Part shown: positions 25,119 through 32,381 of the stretch, in pieces
How the letters are laid out: each line of letters starts with the position of its first letter
How positions within the stretch are numbered: position 1 is the first letter of the stretch
From: Rhodanobacteraceae bacterium
Lineage (GTDB): Bacteria; Pseudomonadota; Gammaproteobacteria; Xanthomonadales; Rhodanobacteraceae
Reading direction: 5' to 3'
NCBI GenBank assembly: GCA_004299705.1
Contig: SCQS01000017.1
Coordinates: 1 to 64,000 of the forward strand
DNA length: 64,000 bases
The notes under the pieces: generated by a model
Database searches by the model: none
The model's input: the letters and a program-made list of their open reading frames with translations, nothing else
Told to the model about the DNA's origin: nothing
Translations under genes and position numbers: made by a program

Positions 25119-25416
25119 GGTGCCTCGCTTCCGCGCGTTGCATCGCTGCGAACAGTGCACCCCATCCCGTCCTGCGAACCACGATGACTGGGAGCATGTA
25201 CCGCATGGCGACACACGCGACCGATGCGGCAACCGCGGCGAGGATGGAGGGCACCGCGATCGGGGTATGTGCGGTTGGAATCGTTGCGAAGCCGATGGCC
25301 GCGACGGCACCACCCACTCCGGCGCACAAGCCAAGGCGTCTTGCGGTCGCCCGGCTGGCGGCTACGCCGCGGCGAAGGTCGTAGATCGTAAGCGGCTTTT
25401 GCCATTGGTTGCTCAT
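25102..25416 (-). CDS. Membrane protein, 104 aa
   Basis: The middle of the protein has two hydrophobic segments (LCAGVGGAVAAIGFATIPT and SILAAVAASVACVAMRYMLPVIVV) between basic ends. ATG 25416 overlaps the VRR-NUC stop (ATGA), so it is co-translated. Function unknown. Confidence 0.6.
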   Translation of the reverse strand: MSNQWQKPLTIYDLRRGVAASRATARRLGLCAGVGGAVAAIGFATIPTAHTPIAVPSILAAVAASVACVAMRYMLPVIVVRRTGWGALFAAMQRAEARHHERAG

Positions 25417-26045
25417 GTTTTCATCGTAACACGTGGCCGAGGGGCCGCGTTTTGCCCGCGCGGCCTCGCGCGAGACGCCATTCGCGGGGCTCTCCCGGCA
25501 CGATTCCTCCCGCGCTGCCTCTTGCGCTCTTCTCGCCTGGCTGCGAGCAACCATTCGACCTTGGCCTCCGCGTCGGCCGGCCACGGCAGCTCGAGATGGC
25601 GGCAGAGGACCCGCCCGGCGTCCTGCCAGGTACGCGCGACATGCGTTCCGTAGCCGCGCGCCGCCAGGCGGGTGAGGCGCGCGGACTGCTCCTTGGTGAG
25701 GCGCCCAGTCGATGACTTCATTTCGATGGCCAGCCCATGCGACTGTCCGCTTGGCACCAAGCACAGAACGTCCGGAACGCCCTTGCGTTGGCCGGCTTCG
25801 CGCATCTTCCCGGCGGCGCCGGCCGGGCGCTTGCCGCCGTTGCCGGTGGCCCAGACGTCCTCGAGGTCGTCGGCGCGGGAAGGGTGTGCGGCCGTCAGCA
25901 ACTCGACCAGCGCGAAAAGACGCACCTGCTGATCGTATTCGGGCTGCGACCGGCGGGCGGGACGGGGGGCGGCCGGCGCTTTGCCTGCAGACAGATGGTC
26001 GGGTAGTTGTAGCCAGCGGACGGAGCGCATGGGGGCAGGGACCAT
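25413..26045 (-). CDS. VRR-NUC domain nuclease
   Basis: 210 residues with the VRR-NUC signature GVPDVLCLVPSGQ, then GLAIEMKSSTGRLTKEQ (D and ExK of the PD-(D/E)XK fold) and a following helix LTRLAARGYGTHV. VRR-NUC proteins are structure-specific nucleases of phage and plasmid replication modules and of FAN1. The N-terminal 45 residues are basic and disordered. There is no ribosome-binding site before ATG 26045. A palindromic operator-like site lies 26 bases upstream. Confidence 0.82.
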   Translation of the reverse strand: MVPAPMRSVRWLQLPDHLSAGKAPAAPRPARRSQPEYDQQVRLFALVELLTAAHPSRADDLEDVWATGNGGKRPAGAAGKMREAGQRKGVPDVLCLVPSGQSHGLAIEMKSSTGRLTKEQSARLTRLAARGYGTHVARTWQDAGRVLCRHLELPWPADAEAKVEWLLAARREERKRQRGRNRAGRAPRMASRARPRGQNAAPRPRVTMKT

Positions 26046-26070
26046 GGAGGGTGGTGTTCATTATCCAGCG

Positions 26071-26085
26071 CGTAACACGGTTACG
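26071..26085. promoter_or_regulatory. Palindromic operator-like site upstream of the VRR-NUC gene
   Basis: CGTAAC-ACG-GTTACG is the cleanest instance of the dispersed 15-bp operator family. Confidence 0.6.
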
Positions 26086-26099
26086 GCAAGCCGGGCAGC

Positions 26100-26133
26100 A
26101 AAAACCCAGGCTCCGAACGGGAACCTGGGTCTT
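26100..26133 (-). terminator. Intrinsic terminator of the 26149 gene
   Basis: ACCCAGGTTCC and GGAGCCTGGGT pair on the minus strand; TTTTTGC follows. Confidence 0.85.
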
Positions 26134-26148
26134 GTAGGAGGGCGAGGG

Positions 26149-26559
26149 CTACGTGGCGTGAACGATAGCCCGGCAATCCGATTGTCTGCCATAGCTCGGA
26201 GCGGTGCCGGCGGCAAGGAGCCATTGCTGCACATTGCGGATGCGAGCCTGTCGCGCACGGAACATTTCGACCATGTTGTCGGTGTTCTCGTATTCGGCCT
26301 GCAGGAGCCGGTCGAGGTACGCGAGCGCTTCCGTCGGCACCGGCGTAACGCCTGCGCCGTCCGCGGCAGCCGAGCAGGCCTGCATGTACCAATCAGCGAC
26401 CCGCGCGATCTCGGCGTAGTGCTTGGCCTGGGCCACGCGCGACTTGAACCGGAAGCCACTGTAGGCGGTGGTGATGAGCAGCTCCGCGTACTTTTCGATC
26501 GCGTCGAACGCTTCCTCCACGTCCGCCAGGTCAGGCGGTGCCATCTGGATGTCGACCAT
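26149..26559 (-). CDS. Helical hypothetical protein, 136 aa
   Basis: Almost entirely helical (VEEAFDAIEKYAELLITTAYSG, LDRLLQAEYENTDNMVEMF), with no motif recognised. AGAGAAC precedes ATG 26559 and a complete leader lies upstream. Confidence 0.55.
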   Translation of the reverse strand: MVDIQMAPPDLADVEEAFDAIEKYAELLITTAYSGFRFKSRVAQAKHYAEIARVADWYMQACSAAADGAGVTPVPTEALAYLDRLLQAEYENTDNMVEMFRARQARIRNVQQWLLAAGTAPSYGRQSDCRAIVHAT

Positions 26560-26641
26560 GAACGTGTTCTCTGTGCCGGCGAGCGCCGGGTTCGGAAGAC
26601 GAAGCCCGCCCGAGTCCACGAGCCTGTTGCGGGTGATTACC
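26560..26641 (-). promoter_or_regulatory. Leader element upstream of the 26559 gene
   Basis: TGGTAATCACCCGCAACA (26625-26631), 31 bases, GAACC with stem CCGGCG-CT-CGCCGG. Confidence 0.85.
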
Positions 26642-26652
26642 AGACACCGGAC

Positions 26653-26690
26653 CAAAAAGAATCACCCTCGCCGCGAAGCGAGGGTGATGT
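26653..26690 (-). terminator. Intrinsic terminator of the lipoprotein gene
   Basis: ATCACCCTCGC and GCGAGGGTGAT pair on the minus strand, then TCTTTTTGG. Confidence 0.85.
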
Positions 26691-26694
26691 TGGG

Positions 26695-27219
26695 TCAACG
26701 CGCGACCGGGTAGACGCGGGCAGGACTACCGGAGTAGCCGTTGCCGACGACTTCGACGCGCTCTCCCGTGTACACGGGAACGTCAGCCGCCTGGGTGATC
26801 GCCACGACCTGCGAGGGACTGTAGCGACCCGCATCGAGCCTGACAGTCACGGCAACGCCGGGTTGACGGTACGCCTGGTTGGAAACCGCGGTACCGACGA
26901 CGGCGCCAACCAATGTGCCGAGTGTGGTGGTGACCTCGCGGGCGCGCCACGTGCCACCCATCTGGTTGCCGATCATTCCGCCGATCGCAGCACCGATCCC
27001 GCTGGCAGCGTAGGAATGGAAGCTGCTGGGGCGGACGTTGACCGGACGAACGTCCAGGACGGTCCCGAAGTGAACCTGCTGGACGGTCTGAGCACCGTAG
27101 GTGGTGTACTCGTTTGCGCTGAACGGGTAATACCCGCTCATGCTCGGCGGGAGCGTCGAGCAGCCGCCGAGAAAAGCGATGGCCACCGCGGCGACGAGAA
27201 CGCTGATGATCTTGTTCAT
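26695..27219 (-). CDS. Glycine-zipper outer-membrane lipoprotein (SlyB/Rick-17kDa-like)
   Basis: 174 residues. The signal segment MNKIISVLVAAVAIAFLGGC ends in a lipobox with Cys at about position 20. A glycine-zipper region (GIGAAIGGMIGNQMGG, then TLGTLVGAVVGTAVSNQ) is as in SlyB/PcP-type lipoproteins. The N-terminal YYPFSANEYTTYGAQTVQQV segment leads into a VDVRPVNV strand. It should be anchored in the outer membrane. Plasmid copies may support envelope integrity during transfer; that is inference. Confidence 0.85.
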   Translation of the reverse strand: MNKIISVLVAAVAIAFLGGCSTLPPSMSGYYPFSANEYTTYGAQTVQQVHFGTVLDVRPVNVRPSSFHSYAASGIGAAIGGMIGNQMGGTWRAREVTTTLGTLVGAVVGTAVSNQAYRQPGVAVTVRLDAGRYSPSQVVAITQAADVPVYTGERVEVVGNGYSGSPARVYPVAR

Positions 27220-27296
27220 GATGGCCTCCTTGGGCCGAAACGGATTCGCCAAGGAGGGGCGGGCGACCACTCGCCCGCTGTTGCGAGAAGTAACTA
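27220..27296 (-). promoter_or_regulatory. Leader element upstream of the lipoprotein gene
   Basis: AGTTACTTCTCGCAACA (27279-27285), 31 bases, then GAATCCG-TTT-CGG: the hairpin is short and the usual GAACC is GAATC. AAGGAGG precedes the start. Confidence 0.7.
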
Positions 27297-27304
27297 TTCT
27301 GGCG

Positions 27305-28084
27305 TCAGGGGAGCAGGCGGTTCAGGGTGTCGGCCAGATGAAGTCCACCGACCACAAGCTGCTCGTCCACCGTGGATTCCCATTGCCTGGCGTAGCTGTC
27401 CGGAACGTCCGCCGGCGGGTAGAACCCGGGAACCTCGGTGATCCGACAGGAGCGCTCTACCCAGTCGATGGGGTTGGTGTCGCCATCATTGATGCCAGGC
27501 GTGAACGAAAGCTCCACGAGGCGCTGGACGTAGGGACGCCGCCATGCACCGTAGTAGTCGATGAGGCCCGTATCCCATAGATGGTGAAGATTCGTCCGGT
27601 GCCCGTTGAAGGTGATGCGGTAGGTGTTCCCGCCATCATCGAAACGCGCATTGTGCAGGGGTTGGGAGCTGTCGCCGCCGGCAAGATGGATGACGTACTT
27701 GAGCGCGAGGTAGCGCTGGCCAGCATCGGCGCGTGGATTCGCAAGTATGGCTTCCTCGCGGCGCAGCGCGCCAACGAGGCAATCACCGCCGCGGCATTCG
27801 AGTTGCGAAACGTAGTGGCAGTGCAGGGCGCTCGGGATGTCGACGAAATGCCAACCGGCGGTTTCGGCATTCCGCGCGGTATCGGCCCACGACGCGACAT
27901 TCTCCATGGTGTCGCCGGGCCGGTAGGCCAGAATCGCACGCACTTGTGCGGCGGTTTCCGCCGTCAGGTGGGCCTCGGCAATCTTGGCGATGATCCGGTG
28001 GCCATCGCGCCCCCACGCCAGGGCGGGACGCGGTGCAAGGCAAGCGAGCGAAGCGGCGACCAGGATCGTGGAAAGGCGCACCAT
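27305..28084 (-). CDS. Exported S1/P1-type nuclease
   Basis: 259 residues; a signal peptide ending PRPALA|WGRDGH leaves the mature N-terminus Trp1, a zinc ligand in this family. Further ligands are visible in ENVASWADT (Asp), WHFVDI (His), KYVIHLAGGDSSQPLHNARFDDGGN (His, Asp, His) and LHHLWDTG (His). The enzyme degrades single-stranded DNA and RNA in the periplasm or outside. ATG 28084 gives the best signal peptide; an upstream in-frame ATG 28141 would add 19 residues. Why a replicon with conjugation genes should export a nuclease is open. Confidence 0.88.
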   Translation of the reverse strand: MVRLSTILVAASLACLAPRPALAWGRDGHRIIAKIAEAHLTAETAAQVRAILAYRPGDTMENVASWADTARNAETAGWHFVDIPSALHCHYVSQLECRGGDCLVGALRREEAILANPRADAGQRYLALKYVIHLAGGDSSQPLHNARFDDGGNTYRITFNGHRTNLHHLWDTGLIDYYGAWRRPYVQRLVELSFTPGINDGDTNPIDWVERSCRITEVPGFYPPADVPDSYARQWESTVDEQLVVGGLHLADTLNRLLP

Positions 28085-28164
28085 GACTCGGCTTCGGCCA
28101 GAGGGGGCGAACGCGGTACCAGCATCGTGAAGTGATGGCATGGCGCCATTCTACCAGTCAGATG

Positions 28165-28180
28165 AGTTACACGGTTACGT
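28165..28180. promoter_or_regulatory. Operator-like site upstream of the S1/P1 nuclease gene
   Basis: AGTTACACGGTTACGT: two GTTAC half-sites in direct orientation around ACG, 24 bases from the outer start codon. Confidence 0.5.
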
Positions 28181-28233
28181 CTAATGCATTCCCGTGTTCA
28201 CTGTACGTACTCCGTCAGCCAAGAGCAGGCGGT

Positions 28234-28314
28234 GGGCATTGTCCGCAACAGGTAGTCGGGCCGGCCGGGCCCGGTGCATCGAACCCGCCGACCTGGCGGA
28301 ACCGGAGATGCGAA
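28234..28314 (+). promoter_or_regulatory. Leader element upstream of the 28315 gene
   Basis: GGGCATTGTCCGCAACA (28244-28250), 30 bases, GAACC with stem CCGCC-GACCT-GGCGG, then CCGGAG. Confidence 0.85.
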
Positions 28315-28791
28315 TTGGATACGAAAGTCGAACCGCAGGAAGCTGCAGGCGAGCAGGCTCCCACTTACGGCGATGCCGTGGATCGGGTGATCGACCTGGC
28401 TGACCAGTGGCGCGAAACCGCGCGACACACGGGCGGTGAGTTGGCAGACGCAATTCTCAATTGCGCGTGTGCGCTCGAACGCGAGTTCGGTGTGCTGAAG
28501 CGCGTGGTCGGCATCTACATGGTTGACCGAGCATTCGGCGGCCACGAAGAAGGCGGCTGGTACTACGACACCGGCGTCCTGTTCAAGGATTTCGAGCCGA
28601 TCATCTGCCGCGGCAACGAGGAAGCCCGCGCGGCGCATGCGAAGTGTGAGGCGTACATCGCCGAGCACAAGATGAACGATGGGCGCCACGACCCGAACTC
28701 GGTCCTGTGCGAAGGGTGGTACGCGTCATGGGCATTCAGCGGTGACGCCGCCCCCGACCATTTCCCCGCCGTCAAGCCTCGCTACGAATGA
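28315..28791 (+). CDS. Hypothetical protein, 158 aa
   Basis: TTG 28315 is the start that best fits the leader and GGAG (8 bases). The protein has a helical first half (VDRVIDLADQWRETARHTGGE) and Trp/Tyr-rich second half (GWYYDTGVLFKDFEPIICR; CEGWYASWAFSG). No motif recognised. Terminator follows. Confidence 0.6.
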   Translation: MDTKVEPQEAAGEQAPTYGDAVDRVIDLADQWRETARHTGGELADAILNCACALEREFGVLKRVVGIYMVDRAFGGHEEGGWYYDTGVLFKDFEPIICRGNEEARAAHAKCEAYIAEHKMNDGRHDPNSVLCEGWYASWAFSGDAAPDHFPAVKPRYE

Positions 28792-28805
28792 TGGCCGCCG
28801 GAAAA

Positions 28806-28839
28806 TCAAACTCCCGCCTCGATGAGGCGGGAGTTTTTC
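28806..28839 (+). terminator. Intrinsic terminator of the 28315 gene
   Basis: AACTCCCGCCTC and GAGGCGGGAGTT pair, followed by TTTCG. Confidence 0.9.
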
Positions 28840-28852
28840 GTCTGGCGGAACT

Positions 28853-29254
28853 TCAGGCCAACGGCAATATCAGGCCATCGCTGAAGCTATTGGACGGGCA
28901 ACCGTCCCATTTCACGCGGATGGCAGGCCCGTTGTTCCTGGGATCGCCGCGGAACTTGATCTCGAAATTCTTGACCGCCTCCGACTCGACGAGGAAACGC
29001 GTCAGAGTCTCTTCAAGTGCGTTCTCGACGTTGTCGCGGCGAGCCTCTTCTTCCGGTGAGAGCGCGCCGGTGTTCAGCTCCTTCACGGTGATCGCGGTCG
29101 TGACAGCTTCTGCCTCGATCCACTGCTTGATGATGTCGGGAATCTCGCTGTGCCTGCCGCTGAAGGTCACGCCAGCCAAGGCAAGGGCCACGAACGACGC
29201 ATCCCGACCAAACTGCTGAACCGACTCGAGATCGGACTTGCTACGAGTCTTCAT
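28853..29254 (-). CDS. Hypothetical protein, paralogue of the 56239 gene
   Basis: 133 residues. Sequence such as ALALAGVTFSGRHSEIP, IKQWIEAEAV and IRVKWDGCPSN recurs in the 56239-56664 protein (AVAIADVTYSGRHNLIP, IGQWIEAEIA, VRISWNGCRGN), so both belong to one small family. ATG 29254 overlaps the preceding stop (ATGA), forming an operon with the 29251 gene. No domain recognised. Confidence 0.65.
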   Translation of the reverse strand: MKTRSKSDLESVQQFGRDASFVALALAGVTFSGRHSEIPDIIKQWIEAEAVTTAITVKELNTGALSPEEEARRDNVENALEETLTRFLVESEAVKNFEIKFRGDPRNNGPAIRVKWDGCPSNSFSDGLILPLA

Positions 29255-29529
29255 GCCGTTGCCGACCCCCAGCGGGCTTCCAAGTCGTTTTGAGTGATGT
29301 CGCGGAGGCCATTGAGGCCAATTTCTGCATCGGTTACTGGCCAGGCGCAGACGAATGCGGCAACCTCGCTGCCATCTGCCTGCGGCACCATCTGGGCACT
29401 CTCGCACAACTCCTTGGCGCCAGCGCCTTCGGTGTCGTAGTCGATGACGGTAACTTCGCGGATCGGGCATTTGGGGTCATCGCTGATGACCGATTGCACC
29501 ACACCGCCCTGAAGCACTACAACCAACAT
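29251..29529 (-). CDS. Small conserved-looking protein, 92 aa
   Basis: The opening MLVVVLQGGVVQSVISDDP is a common beginning of short phage and plasmid proteins of unknown function. It starts behind a complete leader with CTGGAG and overlaps the following gene. Confidence 0.6.
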   Translation of the reverse strand: MLVVVLQGGVVQSVISDDPKCPIREVTVIDYDTEGAGAKELCESAQMVPQADGSEVAAFVCAWPVTDAEIGLNGLRDITQNDLEARWGSATA

Positions 29530-29610
29530 GGTTATCTCCAGTTTCCGGCGATCGCCGGGTTCGCGCTTCAGGCACCCAGGCGCGACAGTGATGTGTTGCG
29601 ACAGGTAACC
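29530..29610 (-). promoter_or_regulatory. Leader element upstream of the 29529 gene
   Basis: GGTTACCTGTCGCAACA (29594-29600), 31 bases, GAACC with stem CCGGCGATCGCCGG, a palindrome of its own. Confidence 0.85.
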
Positions 29611-29644
29611 ATTGATGCCAGAGCTCGCGTTAGGCGCCGGGAAT

Positions 29645-29675
29645 AGAAAAGGCCCACCTCGTGCGAGGTGGGCCC
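29645..29675 (-). terminator. Intrinsic terminator of the 29686-30448 operon
   Basis: GGGCCCACCTC and GAGGTGGGCCT pair on the minus strand, followed by TTTCTATTC. Confidence 0.85.
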
Positions 29676-29685
29676 ATGATACGTG

Positions 29686-29760
29686 TTACCAGCCTTCGGG
29701 GAGAGCAAGGCCCAGTAGTGCGCGCTCCATCCGCTCCACGGCCTCCATGATTGTGCTCAT
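29686..29760 (-). CDS. 24-aa ORF coupled to the preceding gene
   Basis: MSTIMEAVERMERALLGLAL and four more residues. ATG 29760 overlaps the TGA of the 29757 gene and a terminator follows the stop. The peptide is amphipathic. It may be a micro-protein or a decaying tail. Confidence 0.35.
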   Translation of the reverse strand: MSTIMEAVERMERALLGLALPEGW

Positions 29761-30194
29761 GCAGCTTTGGACAGTGGATCGGCGAATTCCAGCACCCAAT
29801 CCGCGGCTTCGTTGTCCGCCACGTACGCGGAGAACGATTTGCCACGCAGACGCCGCGGCAGCACGTTCGGAAAACGCTCCACGATTGCGCTCGCATTGCG
29901 GACGTCGCACCGCTCGATGCTGCGGATGCCGTCCTCCCGCGCACCCAGCGCCATCAGAGCGTACGGATCGTGCTGCTTCGCGGCAGCCGCGAGTTCATCA
30001 CCAGGCGTGGCCCTGAAGGCATCCGCGAACGCGATGATCTCCTTGCGCTCATCGGCACCAAGCTGCATGAACTTGAGCGCCAACACGGCGCCTTCGCCGT
30101 TCATCAGCCCCATGTGGTATGCAGCCTGCTGGCTCTCGAGATAGCCGCGGATGGCCTTACGCTTCAGAGCCTCGAACTTCATAATGTAGCTCAT
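29757..30194 (-). CDS. Hypothetical protein, 145 aa
   Basis: Basic N-terminal helix (MKFEALKRKAIRGYLESQQ) and helical remainder; the C-terminal RFPNVLPRRLRGKSFSAYV is not recognised. Start overlaps the 30191 gene stop. Confidence 0.6.
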   Translation of the reverse strand: MSYIMKFEALKRKAIRGYLESQQAAYHMGLMNGEGAVLALKFMQLGADERKEIIAFADAFRATPGDELAAAAKQHDPYALMALGAREDGIRSIERCDVRNASAIVERFPNVLPRRLRGKSFSAYVADNEAADWVLEFADPLSKAA

Positions 30195-30448
30195 GCCTGT
30201 CGTTCCTCGTCATGGTGCGCACGGGCCAGCCGCAGCACGTCGTCGAAGTCGATGCCTTTCGCATCGCAGTAGTGTAGGGCGTCAGCCACCAGGCACGCCA
30301 GATCAAGTTTGCCGTTGCTGTCGTCGAAGTCCTCGGCGAGTTCATCGACCTTGTAGAAATGCAGGACGTGGTTGATACGCCGCGCCCGATCGCCGTTGGT
30401 GGCGGTGTGTCGCTTGATGCGCCCAAGTTGCTGTTTCGTATTTCCCAT
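30191..30448 (-). CDS. Small MazG-like hypothetical protein, 85 aa
   Basis: The C-terminal ACLVADALHYCDAKGIDFDD and LRLARAHHDEE resembles the helical core of MazG-like proteins, though no ExxE motif is obvious. First gene behind a leader element; the next gene overlaps. Confidence 0.5.
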   Translation of the reverse strand: MGNTKQQLGRIKRHTATNGDRARRINHVLHFYKVDELAEDFDDSNGKLDLACLVADALHYCDAKGIDFDDVLRLARAHHDEERQA

Positions 30449-30531
30449 GTTCCTCTCTCAATTCGGCCCCAATGGCCGTCATCGCCGCGATGAGCCGCAG
30501 ACTTCAACCGTGGTGTTGCGGAGAGTTGCCA
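30449..30531 (-). promoter_or_regulatory. Leader element upstream of the 30448 gene
   Basis: TGGCAACTCTCCGCAACA (30514-30520), 30 bases, then GATGACGGCC-ATTGG-GGCCG: the GAACC is lost but a stem remains. Confidence 0.75.
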
Positions 30532-30537
30532 GACGAG

Positions 30538-30570
30538 AGAACCCCGCCTGCAATTTGCAGACGGGGTTCG
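30538..30570 (-). terminator. Intrinsic terminator of the radC operon
   Basis: GAACCCCGTCTGC and GCAGGCGGGGTTC pair on the minus strand, followed by TCTC. Confidence 0.8.
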
Positions 30571-30572
30571 CA

Positions 30573-30788
30573 TCAAGCAGGGGTGGTGATTTCGGTCACC
30601 GTAACGGGAGCCACCCACACGTCGCTGGCAGCGGGATAGACGCGCGGCCGGTGAACGTCCTTGCCGACGGTGACGCACCATTCGCGACCGCCGAAGCGTT
30701 CGATGAATGTGTCACCCGGCTTCGCATTCCGCATCGGTCCATGCGCGTCAGCGCCGATTTCGGCCATGAAGGTCTGCGTGAAGGCCAT
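30573..30788 (-). CDS. Small protein coupled to radC, 71 aa
   Basis: ATG 30788 shares a base with the radC TGA (TGATG). The sequence GDTFIERFGGREWCVTVGKDV is beta-rich. No family recognised. Confidence 0.55.
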   Translation of the reverse strand: MAFTQTFMAEIGADAHGPMRNAKPGDTFIERFGGREWCVTVGKDVHRPRVYPAASDVWVAPVTVTEITTPA

Positions 30789-31468
30789 CAGATGAGCCCT
30801 CGCGAAGCCATGCTGGTCGGCTCGTCCGCGCCGATTACGATGTGGTCGAGCAGCCGGACGTTCACCAGTTGCAGCGCATCGCGCAACTGTCTCGTGATGT
30901 TGCGATCAGCCGCAGACGGATCAGCGACCCCTGATGGGTGATTATGCGCACAGATACAGGCCGCTGCGTTGCAAGCAATCGCGGCACGCACAACCTCGCG
31001 AGGGTGTACCGACGCACCGTCGACGGTGCCTGTGAACAGGATCTGGAAACCGAGATTCCTGTGACGATTGTCCAACCAGAGCACTGCGAATGCCTCATAC
31101 GGCTTGTGTCCGAGCTGCGCCTTCAGGAAAGCCATGCTGTCGCGCGGCGAGATGAAGGATTGCGTATCGAGCGATTCGCGCAGAGAACGCGCCGCGAGCT
31201 CGGCTGCTGCGGCGAGTTGCAGGTCATGCTTCACGCACTCGCGAAGGCTCCCGCGGTGCCGAAACATGTCACGCGCGCGATCCTCGTCAGCATCGGTAGG
31301 GTTGGGGTTATGCACCAGCGCGATCAGCTCCGCCGGCGTCAGAGCCTCAATGCCGTGCTCGGAAGCGCGCTTGAGGATCGTGTTGCAGGGCACGTTCAAC
31401 GTCGGAAACGGAAGTACCGCGGCATCAGCGACGCCATAAGCGTCAATGCCAAGGTTCAGTTGTTCCAT
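30788..31468 (-). CDS. radC: RadC-family JAB-domain protein
   Basis: 226 residues. The C-terminal 120 residues form the MPN/JAB domain with AHNHPSGVADPSAAD (JAMM metal motif) and LLDHIVIG. The N-terminal region (ALTPAELIALVHNPNPTDAD) carries a divergent helix-hairpin-helix part. RadC homologues are frequent in mobile elements; no biochemical role is established. It is first in a two-gene unit. Confidence 0.88.
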   Translation of the reverse strand: MEQLNLGIDAYGVADAAVLPFPTLNVPCNTILKRASEHGIEALTPAELIALVHNPNPTDADEDRARDMFRHRGSLRECVKHDLQLAAAAELAARSLRESLDTQSFISPRDSMAFLKAQLGHKPYEAFAVLWLDNRHRNLGFQILFTGTVDGASVHPREVVRAAIACNAAACICAHNHPSGVADPSAADRNITRQLRDALQLVNVRLLDHIVIGADEPTSMASRGLI

Positions 31469-31550
31469 CGTGATTCTCCATGCCGGCACTACGCCGGGTT
31501 CATGGAGATGCGTCTTCAGCACGGGTCATCTTCTGTTGCGAGCGGTGCCC
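31469..31550 (-). promoter_or_regulatory. Leader element upstream of radC
   Basis: TGGGCACCGCTCGCAACA (31534-31540), 32 bases, GAACC with stem CCGGC-GTAGT-GCCGG. Confidence 0.85.
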
Positions 31551-31559
31551 ATCAGTACA

Positions 31560-31593
31560 CGAAAACTCCCCGGCCGATTCGGCCGGGGAGTCT
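31560..31593 (-). terminator. Intrinsic terminator of the 31598 gene
   Basis: ACTCCCCGGCC and GGCCGGGGAGT pair on the minus strand, followed by TTTCG. Confidence 0.85.
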
Positions 31594-31597
31594 GGGT

Positions 31598-32239
31598 TCA
31601 GGAGCGGTTCGCGCGGTCGGACTTCCATGCCTCCCTGGTCGCGGTAGGGCTGGTGCCTCGGCTGGACCACACGATCGAGCAACCGGGGTACGCATTCTCA
31701 CACTGCTCGTCGGCGTGGCCGATACTCTCGGCCATACAGGTGAACGCAAGTGGCTCGTCGAGTGGCGGTGCGTCGGCGTCGCGGTAGAGAACGACCCACG
31801 GCTCAAGTGAGTCGCTTTCGGCGGGGCCGGCATATTCGTCCCGTTTCATATCGAGCTGACCCTCCACCCAGGCCCAGTAGCCCAGACGGGTGTTGCCCTC
31901 GCCGACTTCAAACTTCCAGTCCTCCATCGGGAACTCGGGGTGCTCGCCCCATCCTTCGTCGGTGTCGTACTTGACGCGGAGCTGCTCCGCAGTCATGCCG
32001 AAGTCTTCTTTGTCGATGGCTTCGCCATCGCCGAAGAACGAACCGTCGTTGCCTAGCGCGAGCAGCTCCTGCTTGACCTGCCCGCCCGGCACGTCTTCGC
32101 TGCTGATGACTTCGCTCTGGCCGATACCAGCACCGTCGTCGATGTACTCGCCGAGTCTTCCGAGCGAGATACCATCCAACGAGTCCTCGTTACGATGCAG
32201 CACGGTGACTTGGATGATGGTCTTTTTGATTTGCCCCAT
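31598..32239 (-). CDS. Acidic hypothetical protein, 213 aa
   Basis: Strongly acidic (for example DTDEGWGEHPEFPMEDWKFEVGE). The N-terminus MGQIKKTIIQVTVLHRNEDSL resembles small accessory proteins; the C-terminus is Cys/Trp-containing. Complete leader with AAGGAGG upstream. Confidence 0.6.
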   Translation of the reverse strand: MGQIKKTIIQVTVLHRNEDSLDGISLGRLGEYIDDGAGIGQSEVISSEDVPGGQVKQELLALGNDGSFFGDGEAIDKEDFGMTAEQLRVKYDTDEGWGEHPEFPMEDWKFEVGEGNTRLGYWAWVEGQLDMKRDEYAGPAESDSLEPWVVLYRDADAPPLDEPLAFTCMAESIGHADEQCENAYPGCSIVWSSRGTSPTATREAWKSDRANRS

Positions 32240-32324
32240 GTGTAGGCATCCTCCTTTGGCCCGCAAAGCGCGGGGTTCGGAGCGGGCGCTCGGCGCCGAT
32301 GCTGACCTGTTGCGAAGGATGCCC
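32240..32324 (-). promoter_or_regulatory. Leader element upstream of the 32239 gene
   Basis: GGGCATCCTTCGCAACA (32308-32314), 29 bases, GAACC with stem CCCGC-GCTTT-GCGGG, then AAAGGAGG. Confidence 0.85.
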
Positions 32325-32338
32325 AGATTGGCGACATA

Positions 32339-32371
32339 AGAGAACCCCGTCTCTCGAAAGAGACGGGGTGT
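32339..32371 (-). terminator. Intrinsic terminator of the C5-methyltransferase gene
   Basis: ACCCCGTCTC and GAGACGGGGT pair on the minus strand around TTTCG. Confidence 0.85.
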
Positions 32372-32381
32372 GTACGGACAG

